DNA of 64,000 nt from Verpa conica (Eukaryota; Ascomycota; Pezizomycetes; Pezizales; Morchellaceae), in contig JAUFSD010000019.1 of assembly GCA_033030425.1 (NCBI GenBank), positions 1,356,033-1,420,032 on the forward strand, written 5' to 3'. Within the stretch, counting starts at the first letter, position 1. Each line of letters starts with the position of its first letter. The notes below the pieces were generated by a model. That model searched no databases. It saw only the letters and a list, made by a program, of their open reading frames with translations, and was not told the origin of the DNA. Position numbers and translations under genes: made by a program. Positions 39,101 through 50,564 of this stretch are shown piece by piece.

Positions 39101-41782
39101 AAGTGTAATGGCGACTAACAGTCATAGGTTTTAAGCATAGCTTGGGAGTATCTATATAAAGCATAGGGCATAATCATCGGAATTCGTATGTGACTCAGTA
39201 TTGTAGAGAGCTGTATCCTACCTAGTTGAAAGTGTACGGGGAAGTGAATAGCACGCATGTAAAAAGTGGATATATGGGCATTGAGTTCATGCTCAATCTA
39301 AATTCAGTTATGAGAGCCTTCATGGGTAGATTTTGTGGGAATCACTGGGTAAAGGTTTGAGTTAGTGAGAAGTAGCTGACTTAGTATCAGTTAGTATAAA
39401 TAATGCCCAGTAATATTCCTTATATAGTTGAATAAATCCGTTCGGGTTATATAAACATCCTTGCCTATAACAACTTTCCCTATAATTAAGCGTGAGTTAA
39501 TTTAAGGGATATACTTGGCATTTCATATAGAAGGCAGGTATATATTGGTAGGGTTAGCAATTAATGCTCGTAGAAAGAGTCTCATGCCAAGGATATCCAA
39601 AAACGATTTCTTTTATGTCTTGATGTATTTATACATTTTTGGAATTGAGAACAGCGATAGAGATATTCTGGTATGCCAATTAATCAAAAATATATCCTCT
39701 AGAGTGGATTATGATATTATAGTACGTAGCTATAGCTAGTTATAAGTAACTATATCATCCCGGTAGTTATCTATACATTTGTCACTGAATAGTCAAAGAA
39801 ATTACCTAGGCACAAGCTACCGGTCTAGGATACGCATGAAATATACATGGGTTAGTTTGTATAGATAGCTTTCGTAAAAAGTGGCTGTTTTCTCTAGCAC
39901 TGACAGGGGACCGGTAGTGGTTATTCACTCGTTATGCTCCTCTTTGTAAAATGAGCCCAGTATTAATCCGTGAAAGTTTGTGCTAGATTGGTCAGGTATT
40001 GAGTCGATATTAAAGGTGCTGTCCTATATCAATGATGAATATGTGACTATTTCTTTTCATGAGATTACAGTAATGTGTCCCTTAAGAAATATTTCTCGTG
40101 TAGTGTGGGGCACCAAATGTGTCAAATGTGTCAAATTCATGGACAAACACGCTGGGGTATGGTAAGAATCTGGGACACTTGTCCAAAGTACTACCATACC
40201 TATAAATCTATCACTAGTGGCATATTCTTGCATGTCATGCAAGTCAATCAATTAGTGGTTTGTAACCCACACATTTCATCCATGTACAATCACTCGGGTT
40301 TGTGTCTCTTAAATTTCCGAGGGTATATTACCCGGTCTCTATTAATCTCTTAGGGGCGTACTGCTGTGTATCTATTCTCCATATCAGGCTGTGGTCAGCC
40401 TGTTGTGAAGGTCTTGCCTAAATGGCTCCTGGCATAGGCTTAGACTGTTTAGGAGTTCCTTAGCCCATAGAATGGTTTTAACCATTGGTTATATAATTAT
40501 GAGCTCTAAGATGAATATGGTAGGCAAAGTCTAAATCGACTCTCAGATGCAAGGATGTTTGCCGAGAGATATACCACCGGCTGTGGTAAGTTTAATTTTT
40601 ACAGACTTGCACTTTCAGACGTAAAAATCTAGAAATTAAATGACTAACCCCCTCAATTTCTGCCATTCGTTTTGGGAATCTCTATTTCGTTTATAATCAG
40701 AGACTAATACCCATCCATGGTATTACGCCCTATATAATAATCTCTGAGTGGTCCTTAAAAATTTAACTGTGCTTACCACTATGCTGTGGTGTATGTGTCA
40801 AAATCTACTTTACCACCGGTTATACTAGAGCACTGTGATTTAGAGGTAATATACCTTTATTATACTGGAATTCAGAGGCCCATACCACTAATAGGGAGTT
40901 GAACACTTCTAATAGTATAGGCTCTGGATTTCAGTACAATGGGGGTATCGTACCTCTGGGTTTCAGTACCCTAGTCCCACTGGTGGTACAATAGTTTTTG
41001 ACACATTCACCACTCCGTATATAATAAGATTACTTAATATTGATATTCATAATTTAAGTTATATATAAGGTGAGATAGGTGGAAGTTAGTATCTCATTAA
41101 TACCCTAGACTTCGATCAAGTCCTGAATCCTGGAGAGGTTGGTCTCGTGGAATGAAGATATCTCTAATACAATAAAACACTAGAAGCGACCCGCAAGTTT
41201 AAAGATACTTTATCATCTCCCCCATTCTGCCTTTGTTAGATTATATAAGCCTTACTAGGGGGTACCTAATAGTTTGGTGGTTGGTAAATCCTAGGCTCGG
41301 AAGCTAACAGGGTTGTTTCTCGAGTGGTTACGGGACATGGGATAGTTCTGAGTTTAATATAAGGTTCCCATTAACTAGAGAACATATTATAATTGCGTAG
41401 AGGGGATGTTAAAGTGGTCAATAACCGGGACAGCCTATGTAACTCTGTGTTAAAGTATGTTGAGATTTATCCGGGAGTTAGGACTTAAATGTATACCGAG
41501 TTGGGTTAAACGCATCAAAGGCCACGTCCCTGATAATACTTGGAATTTTTATGGGTTTCCGGGATGAACAGTTCAGTTATAGCTGGCTCGGCTTGATATA
41601 TACAAGAACATAAATTTTAACAGTCATGTATGCAGTGATATACATGAGAATCTGGTGAATGTCTCCGCGTAAGGATAATAAGTTAGTTAAAGACTATCGT
41701 ATTCCGGCTTTTGTGCACAGTAAAAGTTCCTTTTGTTGTCAGTCAGGGATCTGGGCTACTGGGGGAGGCAATGGTGGTAGGC
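30199..41782. other. 11.6-kb gene-poor region
   Basis: No supported gene. Short frames (31465-31767, 32399-32611, 38177-38368, 39515-39739 and others) lack recognisable motifs and could not be joined to neighbours. The sequence is AT-rich, with poly-A/T runs, a C-run at 38946-38954 and the TA microsatellite at 38753. It may be decayed transposon sequence, but I cannot name a family. Confidence 0.45.
38753..38773. repeat. (TA)n microsatellite
   Basis: About ten uninterrupted TA dinucleotides in an AT-rich, gene-free region. Confidence 0.9.
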
Positions 41783-43338
41783 TTACATCTTGACATACAT
41801 ATGGACTTTTCTGCCCCTTCCTTCCTTCTTGCACCGTTTAATAAGATCCTCCGCTATATCGACCTCCATCCCTAATACTCTGGTCATGAGTGCGAGCCCA
41901 ATAGCTTGAAATCCAGTTTCTGCAATGAGCAAGAAAAATGTCCCTATCTCCCGCTGTTTCGGATCAGCTGGCCAAGTGCCAAGCGGCATCTTAACAACCT
42001 TATGATCTACTTTTTCATATCCTGCGTTCTTGAGAAGTGGTCCTATAACTGATGCTATCTTGAAATTCCGGCCTTTAATCCTCAAACAGTTACCAGCAGC
42101 CATAGTTTAAGAGAGGAGTGCAAGTACCAGTGCTATCGGCAGCCTTGTTTACAAGATGCTCATATTCCCACATGGCTGTACCTTCATGATATGTACCATC
42201 ATCGCTGTGCAATGTTAGATCGTATTCACATAAATCAATCCAGCCACCTGGCTTGGTAACTCTACACAAGTTATCGTTATAAGTCCGTATTAGCGTGTAT
42301 TAAATATAATGGGGAAGAGTTAGTATACTTGTATGACTCTTTCAATAGAGCCGGCCAATCCTTGATTGCACCACCGAGGTGGCGTATGTGGACCATATCG
42401 AAAGTGTCCTTGGACCAGGTCCATTCACTTTCGGCGTCATCGATCTGGAAGTGTACGTTTGGCGGGACCCTGAAAAAGTAGTGAGACAATGTTTGCTCAT
42501 AGGTTTAATGTGGGTGGTAGATGCATACCAATTAGGCTGAATCGGACTAAGATCCGTTCCGATGACCTCAGCCGATGGGTAACGTCTGTTGGTAATTACT
42601 TCTGTCAGCATAGAGGACGTCTGGAAGGTTCAAAGATCTTGAAGCTAACTCTGCACAGTCAATAGCCCAGATGCCAGTTCCGGTTCCTATGTCGAGAATT
42701 CTCTGAGGGTGGTCCCCGATAGGAGCTATATGAAGTTCCCCGTCAAGCATCATATTACAAACATGGTGGACAATATCGAGTCTATTTATACTCTTAGTAA
42801 AGGAATTAAGTTGGAAATCAGTAAGAGACAAACCGATCTTGTTCTTTCTGGTTATTTTAGAGCACTGTCAGAATAAAGTATCTTTACGGACACAGTATAC
42901 AAGGGTTCGGAAGTCTTACTTCATCATTTGGAGCAGTGTAGTTCCTACAATTGATTCTCAGCCAATCCTCCACGAAGCTTAGCATAATGAAAGATATATT
43001 ACCCGTCTCGGAATGCATGATACCGACGTCCATTCTCGTAGCGATAACTGAATACATATCAGAAACTATTCTAGGTACTATTAAATTCTGTATTATGAAT
43101 TTTCCTACTCGTATATGGAAGATGCGAGTGACTCTGTAGAGAATTCACTAATTACGTACGACATTAGCTATCACCAGTATCACAGGAAGCTTTGCGAGCT
43201 TACGATCCAGAGCCCTCATAGTCTGATGTGGATTCAAGGGCCTAGTGAACAATAGGGTGTTTGTTAACATCATTTTCTCTGGTCATTTAATTTGGGGCGA
43301 CTGACGCTGTCATCGACTGCAATGAACTGTTCCGACAT
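41783..43338 (-). CDS. LaeA-like SAM-dependent methyltransferase (2)
   Basis: Eleven exons: 43338-43306, 43241-43204, 43147-43109, 43047-43003, 42944-42920, 42847-42834, 42781-42650, 42585-42529, 42469-42329, 42261-42128, 42072-41783; 315 residues, all phases consistent. Ser/acidic N-terminus, then YRYENGRRYHAFRDG, PNDEKEQDRLDIVHH, motif I ILDIGTGTGIWAID (about 93-106), VIGTDLSPIQPNW, QIDDAESEW, FDMVHIRHLGGAI, KPGGWIDLCEYD, TGRNFKIA, PLGTWPADPKQREIG and LGMEV...RKVHMYVKM. Exon 6 is only 14 nt. Exon lengths from exon 3 on are the same as in the plus-strand paralogue at 50565, so the two arose by duplication. It is probably a methyltransferase of unknown substrate; the family is linked to control of secondary metabolism through LaeA. 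Confidence 0.87.
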
Positions 43339-43440
43339 TTGACCAGTGTTGAAGCAATCGAGCTGTAGAGGAGCTATTTCTACGCGGTAAAGCTGCCAAA
43401 TACTCCCTCGGAATGCTCAGCCGCGTCAGGGTGAGGCAGG

Positions 43441-43450
43441 TATATTTATA
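43441..43450 (-). promoter_or_regulatory. Candidate TATA box for methyltransferase 2
   Basis: TATAAATATA on the minus strand, about 103-112 nt upstream of the ATG at 43338. Position and sequence fit a TATA element, but transcription start is not known. Confidence 0.35.
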
Positions 43451-44486
43451 TGTATTCTGGGTCCGGGACAAGAAAGGACGTTGGTTCCTAGTTTGCAACC
43501 CACACGAAGAAGACCGCCCGAACCAGTGAGATTAGCGAATAGAGGGATGTTCTGTAGGAGAGCTGCAAGGATATATACCTCCCCCACTTTACTTAATCAT
43601 ACAGCTGCTTGCCTTAGCTAAGTGTTCGAGACCAGTCTCCAGTTAAGCGACAAGCGACAAGCGGCTTGTGGTGTGCGTGCAATTACGTGTGCATCTGGCG
43701 ATGTGCTGCCTCCATATGTCTGATCGCTTAGGTACCGCACCTCGCCCTTCTTTGCAGGTGAAGACACGTTTCCGGAATGGCCTATTATTACATACCATAC
43801 AAAATACTACACTTGGCATACTTCTTGTATGGTATGTACAAGGCTCTGGTAATAAGTGACCGAACGGGCATGGGTCTGCCTGAGAAACAGCCGAGGGTGA
43901 TCTTGATCCAGCACCAAACACCAGGAGGAACGAATTAGCAGAATTCTTCCACCACCCAATACTAGGTTACCTATTTATAAAGAAAGAAAGGGGGGAAAGG
44001 CCATAGAGTATGATGTAAGAGCACCTAGCATGCCAGAGAGAAAAAAGGCACATTTTCTACCTGCTATTGCCAATATCTCACAAGTAAGCCTCTGTTCCTC
44101 AGTGTGGTTAAGTCACTTGGCCACTGGGGCAGAGTGACTGTGCCACTTGTGGCCAATGATCTACATGTCTTACTAGAAGGTTGGAATTACAACTGTTCAT
44201 TTTTTTGACTACTAAGGTACTGCTATATCCTGCATGCAGACCGGTCACTTATTGCCAGACCCTTGTAATAGCAGGCTGTTCCGGAAACGTCTTACAATTA
44301 CGAGTAGAGTAGAGTATGTACAACATGCGGGACCGGAGAGCGTAGCTCTACCAAAACTGATTTGTGATACCTCCCTTCTCTCATGCACCTCAGAATAACG
44401 CCAATATTGGATACGGGCCTGCGGTCGGATGACACCGTTGCGGAAAGACTATCAGGTAATTTCTGCAGGCTGCGCGCTTGATCGTG
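43451..44486. other. Spacer, no gene recognised
   Basis: About 1 kb. A minus-strand 92-codon frame at 43921-43643 contains FTCKEGRG...RSDIWRQHIARC, which faintly resembles a C2H2 finger but lacks proper Cys pairing; not called. Confidence 0.4.
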
Positions 44487-44635
44487 GTACTCGGGCAGGC
44501 AACAAGTACCCGAAAATGCAAGTCTCGGGCAAGGGTGTTTTTATTGCATATGGCAGCCTTTATGCAATAAAATATAGCTTCGGTTGGTGAATACAAAACT
44601 TGCATTTTCGGGTACTTATTCCCTGCCCCGAGTAC
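44487..44635. mobile_element. Foldback MITE, family 1, copy 1
   Basis: Imperfect inverted repeat of about 35 bp at each end (GTACTCGGGCAGGCAAC... and its complement, with CCCGAAAATGCAAGT shared by both arms) around an AT-rich centre. A second copy lies at 45011. No coding capacity. Confidence 0.75.
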
Positions 44636-44760
44636 CCAGAAATCCAGGTGAGTATTTCACCAATCGACAGGTATATTTTGTACAGAAAGCCCTCCATATC
44701 CAATAAAGTTTCCCTACCCGAAACATGCATTTCCAGGTACTTAATGCCTGCTGCAAGCAG
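44636..44760. mobile_element. Foldback element, family 2, inverted and degraded copy
   Basis: Its sequence (ATCGACAGGTAT, GAAAGCCCTC, TGCATTTCC-GGTACTTA) is the reverse complement, with roughly a quarter of positions changed, of the element at 45158-45306. It directly abuts family 1 copy 1. Confidence 0.6.
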
Positions 44761-44943
44761 AATATATTCTCGGTCTCAAGGGCGATCCGATCTAGAATAT
44801 GCTCGTATCTCCAGATACAAAGTATGCAGGCAAGGTGTAAAGATAGAATTAGGGATTATTACCTGTGCACGCACCACCGGCTTAAGTCTAGCATAACCCC
44901 GTCTACGTACTCTACCTGCTACTCGTAATCGGGTGACGTTTGG

Positions 44944-45010
44944 AAAATCGACCAAACTCGCATACCAGCAAAATAGTAAAACTAGTATGGTATGCAGGTC
45001 TGGTCGGTTT
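44944..45010. repeat. 67-bp inverted repeat
   Basis: The arm 44944-44966 and the complement of 44988-45010 agree at about 19 of 23 positions. It immediately precedes family 1 copy 2. Confidence 0.5.
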
Positions 45011-45160
45011 GTACTCGGGGCAGGCAATAAGTACCCGAAAATGCAAGTCTTGGGCAAGGGTGTTTTTATTGCATATGGCAGCCTCTAGGCATAAAAATTT
45101 AGCTCCGGTTGGTGAATATAAAACTTGCATTTTCGGGTACTTATTGCCTGCCCCGAGTAC
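45011..45160. mobile_element. Foldback MITE, family 1, copy 2
   Basis: About 150 bp with 35-bp terminal inverted repeats starting GTACTCGGGGCAGGCAATAA. It aligns along its full length with 44487-44635, including the TGTTTTTATTGCATATGGCAG interior. The arms of this copy match each other better than those of copy 1. Confidence 0.8.
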
Positions 45161-45306
45161 TCGCAACAGGTATAAAGTACCCGGAAATGCAAGTCTCGGA
45201 CAGGAAAAATCTATTTGATATTGAGGGCTTTCTATAAACATTATACCTGTCGATTGGCGAAAATACTCGCCTGCATTTCCGGGTACTATATGCCTGTTGT
45301 GAGTAT
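45158..45306. mobile_element. Foldback element, family 2, forward copy
   Basis: Ends read TACTCGCAACAGG-TA...GTACCCGGAAATGCA and the complement; the GTAC of the preceding element is shared at the junction. Its interior (TTGAGGGCTTTCTAT...CGATTGGCGA) matches 44636-44760 in reverse. Confidence 0.7.
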
Positions 45307-48300
45307 ATGCCTGTTGCGAGTAGATTTTTGAGAGCCTACAGCATTCATTGGAACAACTACTGATTTTGTCGCTTCGCATAGGCATATGTGCGTAGTATTC
45401 AATAACAGCTGTTTGGTCGCTGCCTTGTCCTCTGCTCCATGGCTGTGGCGTACGGAAGCGCAATCGGTCAAAACCTATTCTAGCGCCGGTGGTAAATTCT
45501 AGTTAGGACTGCTGAACGTTAGTATTTGTACACTCAATCTACACTGAATTCAGTATGTTGAACATGTAGCTAGTCAGCTAATAGCTAGCTAGGTCTCAGA
45601 CTACGCTCCGCATTTTGAACTCAGCCTTATTTTTTAGTACCGTTGGTAAATTCAGGTTGAACATGCTGACTTCAGTGCAAATTGAGCGTACAGTTGCTGA
45701 CTTCCAGTGGTTCAAAAACTTTAACTTATCAAGTGGTAAAATATGTTTTGATCGATTTGCGCTTCCATATTTGGTTAACCTTAGGACTGGTATTCTTGTT
45801 TTAGAGGGGCTCGGTCCGGTAATTACTTAGAAACGACTATACAATAGTCTCACATGGGAATCTTATTAAATATATAGTTTAGAAATTAACTGGTAAATGA
45901 TGATATATTCTGTATCCTTAGAATTGATGAAGAGGGGCCCATAAAAGTCTTTTTGTAGGGTAATTTCTGGTGCTAGTGCCAAATAAGATAACGATGGAAG
46001 TGTTAGTAACCGTCCGGGGCCCTGTGCTAAACCCAGGTTCTCCAGGACTACGAGGACCGTAGGGCCCTGTGGGGGCCTATAGTCATTTGCCAAGGGATTT
46101 TTTGTACTATTGTGGGGGAAAGAATATAGTAGTTTGCTGCCAATCACAGCCTAAGTAGGAGTAGGTAGAGTCTGATATCCGGTTTGAGTGGAAGGAACCC
46201 TAGCCCTGAGAGCTTGGCGCCTTGTAGGGTCCTATGCAGCCCATAGTCCTCGTTCCTTACGCCCTGGACGGCCCCGAAGAGAAGCTGGGACGGACTATAG
46301 AGTCACAGGGCGTCCAGTCCTAGCCTCAGGATGGACGGACTGCCCCATTGCGAACACTGAAATTTACGTGAATACGAATGCCAGGAGGTAACGAGCTAAT
46401 ACTCCCGAAACAAAGTTACAATAAGGCGGGATAGATAAGTGCCCAGCCTGATAAAGGATCAGTGGTAGATCTTGCTGACATATTGAGTCTATCAGAGGGG
46501 TACTATAAGGCTTAGTACAATCACTTTTCATCGAAAAGATCATCAATCAACAAATACATTCGTGAGTAGTAAAATATCATCAAACTCACTAGCGCTAAGA
46601 AGGATCTCCAAGAGATCCGGGGCTAGTTGATATCTAACTAATCATCCACTAGGTGTTCTCCGAGATGGTCATACGCTGATGAGTGCCTCTGTAAGAGATC
46701 TCCTGTGCGTAAAAACGGGAGAGAAAATAGAGATATTATTTATGCATCAAAATATAATCTCTCCAATCGTATTGAATCTCATAGGATGATCTATGGGACT
46801 TACCAAATAGCTACTTAGTGCGCGAGAAATGATATTTATCTATGGTTCTAGCCGAAAAAATTCCGTTTGTAACTAGGATTAGATTTGTATATAGGTACAA
46901 AGAATGCAAGCTTGTGCATAACCGCATTGCAGAGGTTTAAATGGGCCGGCCCGGGCTCAAAACTAGGGTGGCCCGGCCTGGCCCAATAATTGATTTAGTA
47001 TGGTGATTGCTGGCCCGGGCCACATAAAAGGTGGCTGGGCCGGCCTGAATTAATTAATGGGCCGGTCCATTTAAACCTCTGGGTTTAGGAGCAAAGTCTA
47101 AACTTTCCTGTGCTCAGGAAGCGTCCCTCTTTCTTAAGCAAGGGTTTAAATTGCACAGTGAACTAATTATCCATGGGGTACGAGATGTGCAAAAGAATCC
47201 TAATGGCGCGTAGCTTTTTCTAAACGGTGTGCAGTTCGTACTAGTTAGTCCCCACTTTGCAATCTTACTTGGCCTATTTAGAGTGACGGCCTGTTTAGAA
47301 GTTAGGGCCGAGAATGCATATTCTTATGGTAGTATTTTTACCGGGGGAGCGTACTATGGCAGGGGGGGCAACAACCCATACACACTGCCTCACTCCGTGT
47401 TATTAACATACTAGATGTATCCTTAGCTTCCATAGAAAATAGGGAGCAACTTATGTGAAAGTGTGAAGGGTGTTGTAGAGGTGTGTATTTTTACGAGCTC
47501 TTAATTAAATGAATCTCACCCGCTTTCCCTCAGAGCTTCCAATCGGCAAGCCCATTTAATTATGAGCCCAGCCAGCCTAAATATTTAATGGGGTCCCAGG
47601 CAAGCATAAGTGGCCCAATTAAGAGCTGATCTTACTCTTGTTGCCCTAGAGCCTCCTCACCCTCCAAAAAAAACCGGTCGCCTCTGATACCACCTTCAGG
47701 GAAAGACCGTTCTAATAATTTTTAAGGTGGACCCAATTAAATGTTTGACCTGGGTAGATATTTCCTACAGGCCAGCTCAGCCCAACTATCAAAGCTGCTC
47801 TTCCGGCCTAGACTGGCCTAAGTACGTTCCGGGAAAGCCTAAATATGAGTCGGCCCATTGCAAGGTCTGCTTTCCCTCTTTCAACACCCCGAGCTACACC
47901 CTTATGTAAAGCTTACTAGCGCTAAGCATTTTACTAATATATATTTTATGTAGTGAGGTGATTAGATTAAACCATAGTGCCTTGCTACTAGTAGTACCTT
48001 GCACTACTTCTGATAATACATGGAGCCTTAACAAAATGTTATTCGCAACACGTAGAATTCGATTCAAGGGGGCTCAACTTAGCAACAAACCAAAATAAAA
48101 CAATGCAAGCCACTGTTCTCTACGCCCAGTCCGTTCTCCAGTAGGTTATCAAATAGAGCTTCTCCGCTTTGTCAGCTCTCACTTATAAATAGTCTTAAGC
48201 TATTATATATGTGTATATTGGATAGTAAATTTCGTCCATGCTTATTAAGCGGATTCGGGTCGTTAGCTGTTCGTTCGCCCAAGCTATAAAGAAGATACGT

Positions 48301-48875
48301 ATACCATCATTTATTTTTTGCTCCATATACCTCTATGTATCCATCCCCTTTTTTGAATTAATAGTAAGCTCTAGACTTATAATACCTTCAATATGGATCA
48401 TCAAATTTATGTAGTCACCAGGTTGATATGTTCGTAATACGTTTTCAGATGACAGAGTGTACGGTTGTTGGTGGGGATCTACTTTTTATGGTGCAAATAT
48501 CTTATATTATATAACAGCTTGTAAACTTTTGTACAATTTGTACCCAGAATAATAAAATCACTTGAATTAAAAAAAAAAACTTTTGTACAATATCCTACCG
48601 CATATACCCACTTTTAAAATGATTGCTGAGCTGTGCCTAAAAACGCTAATTATACTGCCGGGGAAAATTTCCGGATCACGAACATATCCGCATAGTTAGC
48701 ATATACTGTAAGTATAAGCTATGTACTTTCGTCGAGGAAAGGAAAAAATGTTACATAGTATTGGAATATACCTATATATATAGCGATCCATTACATTAGA
48801 CATAATCCTATTATTTCAGGCACTTACTATGTAAAATACTATATACGATACTGATTTTGCAGATTATATTTACGG
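45307..48875. other. 3.6-kb spacer with one hAT-like MITE
   Basis: Mostly AT-rich and stop-rich. Apart from the element at 46930-47081, no gene or repeat could be named. Short frames (45615-45830, 46188-46391, 47229-47414) have no motif. Confidence 0.45.
46930..47081. mobile_element. hAT-like MITE with GGCCGGCCCGG core
   Basis: A 152-bp element with matching ends, CAGAGGTTTAAATGGGCCGG and its near-perfect complement CCGGTCCATTTAAACCTCTG. The interior is built of GGCCCGG/GGCCGGCC blocks. CAGAGG-type ends with such G/C blocks are typical of non-autonomous hAT elements. I could not see a matching 8-bp target duplication. Confidence 0.7.
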
Positions 48876-48884
48876 TTGGAATCT

Positions 48885-48894
48885 CTATATATAC
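48885..48894 (+). promoter_or_regulatory. Candidate TATA box for the secreted-protein gene
   Basis: CTATATATAC about 140 nt upstream of the preferred ATG at 49032, followed by a C/T-rich leader. Consistent with a fungal core promoter; the start site is not known. Confidence 0.35.
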
Positions 48895-49031
48895 CAGCTC
48901 TTAGGTACCTATACCAACCAGCCACTCCAATCCAATCTTATCGCTTCAACCTTGCGATTAATCTTCTCATACACTTCGATAATCGTCACTCGCCCTATTA
49001 TCAATTAGGAAGTTCCGCTAGATTTCCCAAA

Positions 49032-49556
49032 ATGTACTTCAAACTCTCTATTACTACGCTTATTATTTTTATACTCTCACTTCTAGCTAGTGCCTCTAAA
49101 TTACCGCCTTTGTGGAGCGATGTTGGCGCACGCGAGGAAAGCGGCGAAAAGGTCGTATGCAGTCCTAGTAATGTTAGCCCACTGCTCGCCGATGCCTTGG
49201 AAGCAGTGAAGCTACTCTGGGCATCACCATATTCAGAGTGTTACAATAACTACAAATGGCCACAGGCTGCAGCCTGCAAAGAACTCCAATGTTTCAAGAG
49301 TGCATGTATCGGACGGTGTACCCTAGGCAAATGGGACCATCTCTCTACGGTATTCACTTGCAAAGCCGTTTCTGATTACGCAAACATGATTCTCAGGGAC
49401 CCTAGTTGTCTTACGGCAGATAAACAGAAAATAGGAGGGAAGGTTACAGCCACTACACCCGCTACATCCTCTACGTACGCGGGTATATATCACAAGAACG
49501 ATATTAATATATACGCTTCCAAGGCTTGGGCCAACGTGGGAAACTTGGGTAAATAG
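49032..49556 (+). CDS. Small secreted cysteine-rich protein
   Basis: 174 residues in one exon. The frame is open from 48876, but the preferred start is the internal ATG because it is followed at once by a clear signal peptide (MYFKLSITTLIIFILSLLAS, cleavage likely near ASA-SK) and preceded by a promoter-like leader. The mature part has eight Cys (VVC, SEC, AAC, LQC, SAC, GRC, FTC, PSC), enough for four disulfides, one NVS glycosylation site and no transmembrane helix. No known domain recognised. Size, Cys content and position in a repeat-rich, gene-poor stretch fit the general profile of fungal effector-like or host-interaction proteins; this is an inference only. Confidence 0.7.
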   Translation: MYFKLSITTLIIFILSLLASASKLPPLWSDVGAREESGEKVVCSPSNVSPLLADALEAVKLLWASPYSECYNNYKWPQAAACKELQCFKSACIGRCTLGKWDHLSTVFTCKAVSDYANMILRDPSCLTADKQKIGGKVTATTPATSSTYAGIYHKNDINIYASKAWANVGNLGK

Positions 49557-50564
49557 GAGTTAGCTGCGGAATGTATAGAGTATCCCACTAGTCTAATTCA
49601 TATTTAACTTACAAATGTATATACCAAAAGTAGTTTTGTTGTAGCGCAATTTCTATAATTCTCCAATACGATATTGTGGCTCGATCCTAGCGTCCCGGAT
49701 ATATACACCTAAATTTTATGATCTCTGTAATATCATACCTCTATCTAGGCCAGCGTATGTACTAAGTAAACGTCGGAAAAACACTTTTTATTGAAGTCTA
49801 AACTATTTAATGTTTTCAATTCAGTATATAATGTTCTTTAAGCACTGTAATGGGGGGGGTTCCAGGGAGGTAGAAGGCCAACAGCTAACAAATACATTGT
49901 GCAAATTTATTTTCGCACGTCCCAGGACCATCATCTCGCAGTATATCTCAAGGAGAGTCAGATACTAGCAATACCTGCAGAGTGGAGAGGGACGGCGCGA
50001 AGCAACCTACCGGCGGTTTCCAAGCTCACCTTAGCCTAAGTAATTAAAATTAGCTTAGATTCCAGGGAATTGACTGACGTATCTATGTCCTTTAAGGCAT
50101 CTATTGCAATTTATGCCTATATTTAACAATTTATAAATAGATATACCAGCACTTACTATTAATTAAAAAGATGTAAATCTAGATATGTAATATAGAGGTA
50201 GTAGACTCTTTTTCCTACGAGCAATCATCGATACAAATTCTTTTTTTAGGGCTCTAGAGTATTGAAAATCAAACTCTAATAGTTGAGTTACGGAGGGGTT
50301 CGGTGCCGCCCTTATAGTATGACTGAAGCAGCTACGCCGTTTTTGGTGTGGTGGCTCGGTTGTAACATGTACTCTACCCGGGCAGACTTTGGCTATGCAG
50401 TATAGTGGAATGCTTAATGCATAAACGCATAAATGTCGATGCTTTCCGTATCTGTGCTTCCGGTTGATACGCTTGGCAGTAGATTTCGGCCCCCACCCTG
50501 GAATATATCATATATACTACCCAAATCTCACTTTTCTCATCCGGCAAACATCACCATAGCTGAT
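49557..50564. other. Spacer upstream of methyltransferase 3
   Basis: About 1 kb, AT-rich, with poly-G at 49852-49859. CATATATACT at about 50509-50518 may be a TATA-like element for the gene starting at 50565. No gene seen. Confidence 0.4.

Noticed and set aside
43643..43921. C2H2 zinc-finger gene on the minus strand
   Set aside because: Only one weak FTC...H...C pattern; Cys pairing and spacing are wrong and there is no support on either side.
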